This document shows, in pieces, positions 12,903 to 23,920 of a stretch of DNA of 64,000 bases. The notes under the pieces are model-generated. The model searched no databases and was not told the origin of the DNA. It saw only the letters and a list, made by a program, of their open reading frames with translations. The position numbers and the translations under genes are program-made. Every line of letters starts with the position of its first letter. Positions within the stretch are counted from its first letter, which is position 1. Source of the DNA: Gibbula magus (lineage: Eukaryota; Mollusca; Gastropoda; Trochida; Trochidae); contig OW388299.1 in the NCBI GenBank assembly GCA_936450465.1, forward strand, positions 36,529,548-36,593,547, in the 5' to 3' direction.

Positions 12903-13857
12903 GGTAATAAAGAAATTATTACACTCGAAAGTATGTCATATGACTTTTACGAAACTCGTGTAATGAGGTCTAAATGTTACACACATTGACTTCATACTGA
13001 GGGCTTTCAGTACCTTTATTTTCAGAATGTTAACTCTCGTAGTTTCGGCTTAATCCGAGTGAAAACATATAATAGAAGAACAAGGGAATTGCGACTTTTA
13101 CACCGTCTGTGGGCGTGACCTGACATCCTTTGTCTCTGTTATTCAAATTGTGAAAATAGTTACGTCATACGAACTTGTTATGATTGTCTTTTTGGTTTGT
13201 AGTGTTCCTGTCTATCATATACAAACATATTTATGTCTCTGAATGCATTTTGAAAATTCCCCCCATGTTAAAATTGTCAGTGTTATTATCTGTAATTTTG
13301 TACCCGTTCTCACAACCGGAAATGACTGTTGAGCATAGATGTTATTGTTGATTCGTATAGACCATAGTCCTGTCTTACCTTTCCTGGACAAATCTTGAAA
13401 TTTGGGGTTAAACCTTATGCGTTATCTCCCTTTGAAGTTTGCGATTTTCAAAATTTGTCGGACTTTAAAAGGTAACTGCGCAACAAGTATAACGAGTTCG
13501 CTAATTTTTTGGACTATCGTTTAATCACCAATTCTTTAGCTGCACATATATGCAAGTTTGAGCTCTTAGATGCTAGTATCTTCAGAGGAGAAGATTGTCA
13601 AAGGTGCATGGGGTCAGTAAAAATAAAAAGTGTCTAAAATCAATATGACGGATTGAACCATTCCATCTTTCAGTCTAAATGCATACCATTAAATAATACT
13701 AAAAACATTTTGAGATGGAGGTCGGAAAAGCTTCTTTACCTTCCATGTGCCCTTAGTTCAAATTGTGTCCATGGCAACCAGCTGTCGCTCGGGCAATACA
13801 AAAATTCACACTCGTTTCGTAAAAGTCATATGACACACTTTCTCGGGTAATAATCTC
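12903..13857. mobile_element. Candidate non-autonomous DNA element with 46-bp inverted ends
   Basis: The left end at about 12915-12963 and the right end at 13806-13853 are inverted repeats sharing GTCATATGACTTTTACGAAA. The interior of about 0.85 kb has no frame of note. Target duplication is unclear. Confidence 0.5.
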
Positions 13858-13949
13858 TATGGGTACACAGAGTAAGAAGGTTTTATTTAGTGTTTTTAAA
13901 ATATTGACTTAACTTTGTTATATATCTCATGAATTATTTTTTTAAATAG

Positions 13950-14885
13950 TTGACATGAAAATAGTTCCTGTTTTACTCTATGGTTCCGAGGTGTGCGGAT
14001 TATGTCAGAATGATTATATGGAATCTGTACCTACTTTGGCTACTTTGACCAAATAACATACATCATGGTGAATATGGGAGATACACACTCTATATTGTTG
14101 CATATAAATTGCTGTCAAATATTGGTTAAAATTATTAAATATGTCTGATATTCGGCATCCCAAAACATATTATTATATAATGTTAAAGGGTATAGAAAAT
14201 AATAAAGTTTTTGGGCTTCGAAGTGTCGAGATTTATTGTACAGTTTGGGCATTGGCTTTGTTTTGGGACCAACAATTTGTTAATCTTCCTACTTCGCTTT
14301 TCTCAGAATTTCTGTGTCGACTAAAATGTAACCATGAACAGAATTTGGTATAGTTCACTTCAAAATGGTACCAAATCCATATCTTACTCTTGTTTCAAAG
14401 TTTCACTGTCTATAAGGAATTATATTTGAATGCGGTTGTTGTTAAAAAGTTTAGAGTACCATTAGCCCAATTAAGGTGTTTTTCGCATCATTTAAGAATT
14501 GAAACGGGCCAGTTTTATAATATAGATAGAAACGATAGACTATGTTTACAATGCGACGAAGGCTATATTGAGGATGAATACCATTTCCTTCTCGTGTGTT
14601 CCAAATTTAAAGAGCTCCGTCTAAATCATTTGCTGGAAGTGTGTTGTGCAAATCAAAATACAACTAAATTTAAAATCATCATGTCAACATGGAATTGTAA
14701 ACTCCTCAATAATTTAGCAAGCTTCATTATTCATGCCATGTACCAAAGATGTTAAATGATTATTCATGCCATGTACCAAAGATGTTAAATGATTGACAGC
14801 TGATGTACACATCATGTACCTGTCATATACAACATATGTAGTTATGGGCCGATGGCCTACACTTCAGTAATAAAAGAATTGAATT
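13950..14885 (+). pseudogene. Non-LTR retrotransposon (LINE) 3' relic
   Basis: Pieces of a reverse-transcriptase C-terminal region appear in shifting frames. One is VPVLLYGSEVCG at about 13962. A 121-codon open stretch at 14390-14755 contains LRIETGQFYNIDRNDRLC, then CDEG..IEDEYHFLLVC, the usual C-terminal Cys/His region of many animal LINEs. A 32-bp tandem duplication follows at 14728-14791. The tail (CGATGGCCTACAC... AATAAAAGAATTGAATTGA) resembles a LINE 3' end. The 5' part is lost or unrecognisable and stops and frameshifts are present, so it is not active. The exact clade is undetermined. Confidence 0.8.
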
Positions 14886-14889
14886 GACA

Positions 14890-16170
14890 CAACATGTAAC
14901 CATGGTTTAGTCTTATTTCTCAGTCGTGGATTAAGCTATGTTGTCTTTGTGTTGGCAAGGTTTCTTTTGGACACTAGTTTATGTCATGTTTATGTCATGA
15001 AGTAAAGTAAACTGACAAATTTAATGTGTAATATATATAATGCAATTATGGCAAAATTCAGTTTCATTTGTGACGTCAGATTGTTTATTCGTGACGTCAT
15101 GTTCTTGAGTTTTGATCTTTGATCTTTTATTTCTAATAAAATCTAAACTGAACTAAATGAAAATGATATGTTCTTACTGTTGATGAAATGAGGCACAGAA
15201 ATGTTATTCTTTCCTTTAACGATATATTTTTATTACTATTTTTACGAAAAGAAACAAACCATTGTAGTTCCTATCGACACATATTTATGCTTTTGGAACA
15301 TAAATTCATTTTTTTGTCATAGATAAGTTGCCCAATAACCAAACCTTGAAGCATGGTCCTTGCAGTGATAGCTTGTTGATCAGGCATGGGGTCGAGGCAG
15401 GGCTTGCAGTTCTGGGTGGGTTTGATGAAGTGCTAGAAGTCTATAGTCCCTTGGAGTACAAACAAGTTTAATAAATCTAATAGCATGACTATGTACTGTA
15501 AAACATGACACATCTGAAGAATAGCAACATGCTGTGGGAAATGTTCTGACTAACCACTTCCGGTTGTGATGCGCGACCGAGTTCTGGTCAAACAGATCCG
15601 AAAATCACCTCCCTGAACATTGCTTTAGTCTGTTGTTTGTGTTTTGTGTTCACGTGAACATATTTTTTGCAACCTTTTGGAATATTTTCCTGAAAAAATG
15701 TCTCCGATTTCAGAACCTGTTGATAGACACGTTCGTGTTGTTTGTTGTTTATATTTTATTTGATAACATAATCTCGTATTTTCGGTTGATCATTATACTC
15801 AACATATTTATTAAGTGCACTTTAAGTCTTTTCAATTACTGTAAGGGATATTAAATCCACCAACTCTAGAGTCTTGAAATGACGTGGTTTAAGCGTGTTT
15901 TATCATAAGCTAGCATACATAAATTGAATATCAATGATAAATACACACTCTATTGCTGAAATACATTCTTCAGTTGCCAGGGGCAATGAGATAAGTTAAA
16001 TGTTTGGGAGGAATAAAGCAATAACGTTTGATCAATTTGTGAAAACACTTGATCGGTTAGTATTCAGTTTAGAAGAACACCATCTTAATTTATTAATTTA
16101 TTACATATTACAGTTTACATAATATCACATTTTTCTATTCACTTCATGTTTGGATCTAATAAATACGAAA
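14890..16170. other. Stretch without a recognised gene
   Basis: AT-rich DNA. The only notable item is a second pair of CRE-like octamers (GTGACGTCA) at about 15070 and 15092. No splice-consistent coding signal was seen. Confidence 0.6.
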
Positions 16171-16289
16171 ATTGTGCTTGTATGACAGACCATCTTCCAA
16201 ACACCCTGTATCAACCCTGCGGACAGATAACCTGTATCAAACCCTCGTCAAGGGCAAAAACCTGTATCAGCCCGTCGTCAAGGGACATG

Positions 16290-16470
16290 AACCTCAAACC
16301 CTGTGTACGAGACAAATAGATCGAAGTCACAAGGAATTAAGAGTTCGTTTGGCACAGCATACATTCAACACGGCGGACATCGCTGAAAAACGCCTCAGTA
16401 TTTGCAGATCGTATACTGTTTGTGAGCTTGACACCATCATTGAATCGACAGTTGCCGTGGAAATGAGGTA
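16290..16470 (+). CDS. Exon-like open frame of unknown product
   Basis: This is the 3' part of an open frame that starts at 16172. It has ordinary amino-acid composition (HKELRVRLAQHTFNTADIAE) and ends at a donor-like GAAATGAG|GTAAAC. The 5' part overlaps CCTGTATCA-type repeats, so only the later part is listed. I do not recognise the product, and no acceptor was fixed. It may be a non-coding coincidence. Confidence 0.2.
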
Positions 16471-17752
16471 AACTTTGAAGCAAACGAAATGGGTACAGAG
16501 AAAATGCGAAAGAAAACACACATGTGACATGAGAACATTTTCGGTGTTGGTTACGGATGACATTGTGTTGTCATGATAATTTCAAAATGCTGGAATTAAA
16601 GTTTATTAATGTTTAACTTACAAATGTCTTTGGGTTGAATTTTTGGAAAGTGTATATGATAAACATAGTATGATGTTGGTGTTTTCATTTTACATCCTGT
16701 ATCAGCCCTCAGCTGATATTGGGGTCTCGAGCTGATACAAAATGTGATATGAAAACACCCATACAAAACTACATCTCACCTTATCTCAGACTCGTAAGCG
16801 TATAGTATAAGTATATGGATATGTATAGATTACCATGGCTATTTGTTAATACTTATTTTGATTAAGAATAATTCTGTGAATAAATAAAACGATCGTTGAA
16901 ACAAATTTTCAATATTGAAGTGTGTGACAGTTGATATCATGATCCTTGTTGTGTTCCATGGCCGTGTCTAGGAACTTTTAATGATTAAATGATTTTATGG
17001 ATCTCCATCCATGTGATTTTATTTTTTACTCTTTCAGTTTTATATGTTTATATTTTGTGAAGACTAATTGACGTTGACTTTATATATTTAAGGCTATTTC
17101 TTATATATAGTCATGGGGCAGGACTATAGGCAGTTACACGCAAGATGAAAATGTAGACATCTAGAGTCATCTTTTAATTTAATTTTAATTTAAAAGTGTA
17201 TTTAATGTTTCCTCTTTGGACATGGACCAACAAATTTTAGTCTAAGCAGAATTGTGAAAGTGGTTTTTCCCAAGGTTCAATATACCAAAGAGTCTTACTT
17301 TCTTGACTCGCATAATATAATATATTCAAACTTGAAACCGTGCACACTGTCTAGATATCATTAAGCATGTCAGGATATGTGACTTCATATGAAATGACAA
17401 TCCCCCATTAAAACTACAATAGTTTTTCATTCGCAAAATTTGCATTTGCATAATCACAACACTAGATTCTGATATGTTTTTTGTGAACGAGTACGAAAGT
17501 CAGTAGATTTAAGGTGCAGGAAACATTGCTTGGCTAAGTCAAAAAATATAAACTTAAGTAAAAACTTAAGTTTTGACTTAGTTGTTTGATAAATACCGCC
17601 CCTGGTGTTTAAATCCTTCAGGAGAGACGTTATGGTATGGTCTTATGGTATACACTGGCTGCGTGGTGATGTACACCTTTACTAACTCGTTGAGGTACGG
17701 TATACTAGATACAGTTAGGACACATGTTTCATCTCAGGAGAAAGTTGTATCT

Positions 17753-17754
<2 letters not shown>

Positions 17755-17800
<46 letters not shown>

Positions 17801-17945
17801 AAATTTTAAAAAGTTTGACAAGTATACAGTTACAAATATTCAAAAGTAAAAAAAACACAGAGCCATTTTTTCTCCCTGATGATACCAATGAAACTAGCTG
17901 GAGAAAAAAATGGCTCTGTGTTTTTTTTTTTGGAATATATATATA

Positions 17946-18019
<74 letters not shown>

Positions 18020-18025
18020 TATACA
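17755..18025. mobile_element. AT-flanked hairpin insertion in copy C
   Basis: Copy B reads across this site (about 7045). In C, two long (TA)n tracts (17755-17797 and 17935-18014) enclose a hairpin at 17850-17932. The hairpin arms share ACACAGAGCCATTTTTTCTCC and its complement. Frames running through it are artefacts of the TA tracts. Confidence 0.7.
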
Positions 18026-18098
18026 AAATACAACTGCGTAAATATGAGCTGAAGATGTTGCAGTGGCTGATCGAGAGGGGGTTCAGGGGTTTCGATCA

Positions 18099-18125
18099 CC
18101 CCCCCCCCCCCCCCCCCCCCCCCCC
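18099..18125. repeat. Poly-C homopolymer (27 C)
   Basis: A pure run of C inside copy C, where the B copy has mixed sequence. The length may be affected by sequencing error. Confidence 0.95.
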
Positions 18126-21079
18126 AAAAGAAAAAGAAAAAGAAGAATAAAACACACAAAAAACAAGAACAAAACACCACACATTTTAAATTTATTAAAA
18201 AATAAATCTGATTGACCGCCTGGGTGACCCCACCACCCCTTCTCCAATATATGTGGACACGCAATCACCCACCACCTCCTCCCCCAATCACACACAGCAC
18301 CCCCAAACCCATCCTAAACCCCCACCCCATTCAACACCACCTAACATTACTTACTGAAGTTCGAGACGAAAGAAACATGCATGTAAGTAGGCATAGAAGT
18401 TTAATTGATTAAAGCACTATTTGATTGTCGATTTCCTCAGAATATCTATCTCTGAAAAGGTCGATCGATGTTAATTAAAGTCATTGGAAAAACATCAACA
18501 ACATTTGTCTAGGTTTCCAAGATTTATTATGCAAACGAAAGACACTCAGCCTGAAAACCTAGTTGTAGTTAACTCTTTGTTACACAAATCGCCATTTGGT
18601 ACATTTTAACACATATACGAAGACGGAAATTACTAATTGTATGTTATCCCGAATAAAACACTTTGTATATTGATAATGTAGCTGCATATATTGGTGCTAA
18701 AATAGCGAGGATAGAAATTAAAGTGATATATGTAAAACAAGTGTTTACATTTGAGATTTTATATGTGGAACAGCTAATCGAATTAGTGTGGCGTGACCTG
18801 GGAACAGAGTTGCATACGATTTTAAACCAAAGACAAAAGAATACAAGTACATTGTAACAGGTATTCATAATCCAGAAACAATTCCTACAATATGCTTAAA
18901 CACGTGCTGTGACCTACTTGAAACAACACAATGGAACGTGGAACGACGAGATGACGACATTCATTCACGTGTGGAAGGAGGAGGGCGTTATACGAGTTTA
19001 TATTAAGAATGAGGGGGATGTATAATGAAGGGGAGGGGGTAAATTGGGGGATACCTATTCCAGAAAGTCATTTATCGGCGTCAAAACAATGTCTGCAAGT
19101 ACTGAACTCCACAATGTATTCGATGGAAGCTGTGACCTATTACGCGTGTACGTCTGAATGACTTGTGGCACACGGTGTGGGTAACATTTAACGATTGTTA
19201 CTGTAGGTAACATTTAGTGGTCGGCTGCGATGTTTACAGTATGTGACATCTGTATGAACATGTACAGCTGTTCTGTTTGGTTCACATTGCAAAGTTTGGG
19301 AAAAGGTTAAAACATACAATATTAATCATGCTGATACTAATGAAACGTTGTGTATTACCAGTTATCAGCTGTATGTAGGGTGTTTACCATATACACCTAG
19401 TAATTGTGGATGGAAATTAACTGTTGTTCATTAATTTAAGACTTTGAAAATAACATCTATAGAAATGAGCTATTTATACACAAAATAGTTTGTTAATTAT
19501 GACGTTGTACTTTTGTAATATATTCCTCAAATAATAATTTCATATTTCTTATAAAATTCAATCGAAACACAATGCATTTGTAACCGAAATTAGTAAAGTT
19601 ATTTATTTGAATCCAACAACTTCCCTGGGTTACTTTCCTAAAGATGAATTCCACATATACAAACATCATTTTAACTAAAAACATTCCCGTAAAACGTCCC
19701 GGTAGAGAAAGCACCCAGTACAAATCATGAATCTCTTGCATCGTCAGCATAACAACACGAACATGCAGGTCGAACATGCCTGTTGCTTGGACAGATTTGG
19801 TTAGGTACACGCCTTATAGATTAACGTCCAGTGTATTTTACTCAGGGCAATGTGAGCCCTTAGCACTTTAAATTATTTTAGAAACACATGTTTAACCGCA
19901 CAGTCAAGTTCAGGATTTTAAAAACATTTTCAAGCCTACTTCGTTAAAGATGTCGACAAAGTAGATGTGAATGCTGCTGTTTGTTATGAGAATTACCGTA
20001 TCTTGTAAACACGAACCCAGTTTTTTTGTGATATGAGACTCGCTCAATGATGAAACAGTGGCAATTGAATAAACATGATGCACCCAGCCAGACGTATTGT
20101 ATTACACCTAATTTTCAGGTAAATAGATTTAGCTAATGACACAACAAGTGTTGAAAGAACACCAACATCGAACAAAAACCCTCTTTATTACAAGGGCATA
20201 CATATGGTTGTATTGTATTTTCACATTAAAGAGGTTGTTATCCAGAGACTCTTCCTGTTCTTCGGCATGATTGCTTGCCACATTTGTGTAAAAATAGTTG
20301 AGATGTGATTTTCCTCACTGTCTTCATACAATTACTAGCTTATACAGTATCCTCTAATATACAATATGTAAACTAACTCAACCACGAGGTTATGGCTGCA
20401 GCGGAGGGTCAGTTTATTGTAATATTTTTTTTTTTGATTTTTTTTTTTATTTCCCTTTTTTTGTTGGTACAAAGTCAACATACAGAGATCAATCGAATCG
20501 TTGAGCATGGAATTATAACATCAGTATTCCAAATGTACAGTAATAATACTAGCGTCAGCAATGTAGATAAGACATTATTGTTATGATTGATACCCAGCCT
20601 AAAACCTTGCATGTTCAACATAAACACACAAACAGAGCGTCACGTCATGCAATCAGAACACAGCATGCTATTGACTTATGCACGAGACGTCCGTGCAGCT
20701 CGTTCTCAGTAAATAAGCATGCACATAGCTCCCAGACATGCGTTCAGACAGTGACAGTTTTAAGTTCTTCACGTGCAGAACGCCGCTTCACTAGCATTGG
20801 AAAATCAAGAAAATGTGGTATGGCATAAATTATCCAGGTTAAGTTGCATGCCTTATAACATGTATTTTATATTAGCATTACAAATTAAAATAGCGCAGTA
20901 AAACAAAGACTAGAGTTGAAGACCAGATCCTATATTCTCAAGCTTGCTAACCAAGAACCATAAAGGCAACGACATTCGATTACGACCTACTACTATATTT
21001 GCTTTTGCCTCGTCAGATACCGTGGGAAGGACACATGTTTCGTATCATTCGTATCTAATTCGACGTCATGTAGTATTCT

Positions 21080-21310
21080 CTATATTTACCATTGAAATTG
21101 AATATCATGAGGATTTTATGGTAATATCATATCAACTTGAAGATCATGAGAATTTACCATAATATCACATTAACTTGAAGACGATGAGGATTTACCGAAA
21201 TATCATATTAACTTGAATAACATGAAGATTTACGGTAATATGACATTAAATTGAAGATCACGAGGATTAACAGTAATTTCATTTTAACTTGAATATCATA
21301 AGTATTTACT
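21080..21310. repeat. Minisatellite of about 38 bp, copy 1 (left part)
   Basis: Degenerate tandem units like TATCATGAGGATTTACGGTA followed by ATATCACATTAACTTGAA. It resumes at 21667-21735 after an inserted MITE. The counterpart array is at 29450-29810. Confidence 0.85.
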
Positions 21311-21666
21311 TTAAAGGGGCAGTAGCACGTTTTTTCGCTCAAATAAGTTGATGAAATGTATTTGAAAATCGTAATCGTAAAACACCCTTCTATTTTCGTA
21401 AAACCAAGTTATAAATGAGTGTACATGGCTAAGAAAAGCCATTGGAATCGTTTTTGTCATTCGAAATAATAAAATGTGTTCACAATAAAATGGCCGCCAT
21501 GCAATTTTTGCTTTATACGCAACACCGTTATTACTACTACGGATAATTGCTTTGTGTAATAAGATGTTATACTCTCTAAAGTAAATTTAAATGGAACAAA
21601 CTATCATTATAAATAAGAAATTTGAAAAAATAAATTTTGCAAAAAAACGTGCTACTGCCCCTTTAA
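21311..21666. mobile_element. TTAA-flanked MITE inside the minisatellite
   Basis: Inverted ends AGGGGCAGTAGCACGTTTTT and its complement near 21640-21662 are bordered by TTAA on both sides (21311-21314 and 21663-21666). TTAA targets are typical of piggyBac-type insertion, but TA-type insertion is also possible because TTTAAA is palindromic. The 356-bp element encodes nothing. A similar left end (TTAAAGGCGCTGTAACATG) is seen at 31613, without a clear partner. Confidence 0.75.
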
Positions 21667-21981
21667 TATCACATAAACTTGAAGAGCATGAGAATTTACG
21701 GTAATATCACAATTACTCGAACAGCATATTAATCTGCAAAAGCCATCATATGTTACTCCATTCTGTTATATTAGCTGCAAGGACAGCACGGTAAACACTC
21801 GGACAGCTTTGGTAACACAATCTGGATTGATTACGTTGAGTGGGCTGGCTGTCAGGCTGTCCATATTTACACTTGCAGTAGTAGAAAGTACTCAAGGGTA
21901 CTGTGGAAATGAGATTCCCAAATGTTCTAATTATAGTAACATCTGTGTCTATAACTTCAATCACATTTTTATTAAAACCCA

Positions 21982-22053
21982 TGTGATTTTGGTGGATAAG
22001 GGTCCAGGACATTCAGTTGTGAGGAGGCGTGGGTTCGAATCCCACTTCGTTCC
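21982..22053 (+). other. tRNA-like module (SINE-type), copy 1
   Basis: Has a D-arm-like GGTGGATAAGG and a consensus B box (GGGTTCGAATCCCAC). The partner at 30064-30137 has a decayed B box. It is likely a tRNA-derived relic and not a working tRNA. Confidence 0.5.
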
Positions 22054-22110
22054 AAAAAGTACTAGGTTCATGTCCAAGATCTTGGTTATAGGGTAAGTGA
22101 GAGATAAAAC

Positions 22111-22236
22111 CATACTTTTCCGAGTGTATCGAATGATACCCTACACTTTTCCCGGTGGGGTCCTTACGAGGCGTAGCCGAGTAAGGCTCCGCCGGGAAAA
22201 GTGTTGGGTATCATTCGATACACAAGGAAAAGTATG
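22111..22236. repeat. Long foldback
   Basis: CATACTTTTCC..GTGTATCGAATGATACC pairs with its complement ending at 22236. The loop region is GC-rich, around 22160-22190. A related unpaired arm lies near 35700-35790. Confidence 0.8.
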
Positions 22237-22696
22237 GGTATATCTGTCTTATACCCCACTTACAGTCGAGTGTAAACGGATACCATTTCATAATATTTCT
22301 AAAACAAATACAGCTGTAAAAAGCTTGTTTATGAAACGCACAACCCAAATACGGCCTCATTTGTGACAACTCCCGGGTACACTCAGCTCGTGCTTCGTTG
22401 TATGGTAACCCATGTTTGGGGCTCGAAATCTAATTGATATGGCCCAATGACGGTATTGCCAACGCAGACGCACGTGCATCTCACTGAAATGTACAGCTAA
22501 CGCAATAAACTGAATGACTAATGTCAACATGGCCAAAGTTTAGAGAAAACAGAACTAACTTCAGTATGTTAAGACATTTTGCAACTAAAATTAAATAACA
22601 TTGTTATATAAAAAGAAATACAGAAATTGTGATATTATAAGACGCATTATAAGAACCATATTCATTTGGTCATGAACAAATGTACACACTTTCAAC

Positions 22697-22769
22697 TGGC
22701 TTCGTGGTGTAGTGGTTAGTTCGTTCGGCCAGAAATCAACAGGACACAGGTTCGATCCCAAGTGTCGTA
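22697..22769 (+). other. tRNA-derived SINE head
   Basis: Carries an A box (TGGTGTAGTGGTTAG) and a B box (GGTTCGATCCC) at tRNA spacing. The acceptor stem does not pair well. A copy in opposite orientation lies at 34218-34288. Confidence 0.65.
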
Positions 22770-23704
22770 CATGTTCATAAATAACATTTTATAAAGTATC
22801 ATCACTTAGATTTGGAAATTTAGAAAATTGACTCCATTGATTTCTCAGTTGTTAAAAAGTGTAGGTTTAATAGAAAAGTGTAAGTATAACAGAAAAAAGT
22901 GTAGGTATATCAGAAAAAGTATAGGTGTATCGGCTAATACACCTACACTTGCAACAAAAGAAACCATAGCAACGAGACCGGAAGTGGGGTATAATTTCAT
23001 ACCTTCCTATTGAATTGACATAGACACTTAGTTTCATCGGTTTATAAGTCGGATACAGTTGTTCTCCTTCATAAGAAAGTTAGATGGTAATATTTCTCGA
23101 TTCTGTGACAAGATTGAGATTTGGAACACAGTCATTTGGGCTAGCGAAAAAGAAAGCATGTGTATCGTTCAGACATGCTACCGTGATGGATACTAAGACC
23201 ATTATAAATTATACTTCTTTGATCATTTATCATCGTATTTTTTAAATGAAATAAAAGAGTAAATGAACAACATAAATACCAAAAAGCATGTTCACATGCT
23301 GAGAAGGGCAAACTGTTGTCATCAGTGCAGCTAAACGAGATTCTTGTAAAGCTTTATGAGCTTAATATCGTTTAATACTGCTAATCATTGTAAGTCCCTC
23401 AGGAAAAAAGGAAGAATTTCCCCCAATAAATTTGGTTTAACTAGATATATGATCTCTGCCAGACAGGTGTGTAATCACGTAATCTCGCTCACAGATTCGA
23501 AAACAGGTAAATTGCATAAAACCGGCGCCAGGTTTTACTTCTATCAACAATTACTTCATTTGATGAATGTGATTTCTTAATAATTTTGTTCAACTGATAC
23601 AGTTATCATACGATGCGCTCTCTACCCCGCGTCGTGGCCTGATACAAGGTTTCTTCATTTAGATAAATCAGAGAAGAATTCAGATTGTCTTGTTAACTTT
23701 TCAG

Positions 23705-23920
23705 CTGACTGACAGCGAAGGAGAACTCATTGACTCGCATCAACCGGTTCCTCTGATCGACAATACCTCCCACGTGACCTTGACTGAGGTCATGGACAGC
23801 CTGTGGTTTCAAGAAGTGTGGATGATAAAAGCACGTTCCGTGGAGGTTGTTGATATTCTAGAATCCACTGAACATCCAAATAGAACAGGAATGTATGCAT
23901 TGTCGATAATAAAGTGTTAA
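23705..23920 (+). CDS. Exon-like frame, product unknown
   Basis: An acceptor-like pyrimidine run ending in AACTTTTCAG precedes an open frame of 71 codons to TAA. It begins LTDSEGELIDSHQPVPLIDN and later reads VMDSLWFQEVWMIKARSVEV. AATAAAG lies at the stop, which would suit a terminal exon. The duplicate at 30888-31075 has lost one base (frameshift) and gained stops, and a third partial copy lies at 24183-24260. I do not recognise the family. It could be a host exon caught in the duplicated block, or chance. Confidence 0.3.
   Translation: MTDSEGELIDSHQPVPLIDNTSHVTLTEVMDSLWFQEVWMIKARSVEVVDILESTEHPNRTGMYALSIIKC

Larger units (their letters stand above)
16906..20780 (+). repeat. Long repeat, copy C
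   Basis: Matches B throughout, for example around 17600-17745, 18360-18700, 18840-19260 and 19680-20120. It differs by an AT-flanked hairpin insertion at 17755-18025, by a C homopolymer at 18099-18125, and by a T-rich insertion near 20425-20570. No coding signal. Confidence 0.85.
22092..23005 (+). mobile_element. Interspersed element with foldback and tRNA-like module
   Basis: Absent from the D-side block, where sequence is continuous around 30180. An inverted copy of most of it lies at 34030-34745. It has a foldback at its left end (22111-22236), a tRNA-like module at 22697-22769 and a right end near GACCGGAAGTGGGGTATAAT. No coding capacity. It may be a tRNA-SINE carried within a larger non-autonomous element. 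Confidence 0.6.

Noticed and set aside
17885..17915. CTGATGA ... GAAAC, hammerhead-ribozyme-like core words in the 17850 hairpin loop
   Set aside because: The segment between them (TACCAAT) cannot form a proper stem II, and the arms do not give the three-helix fold.
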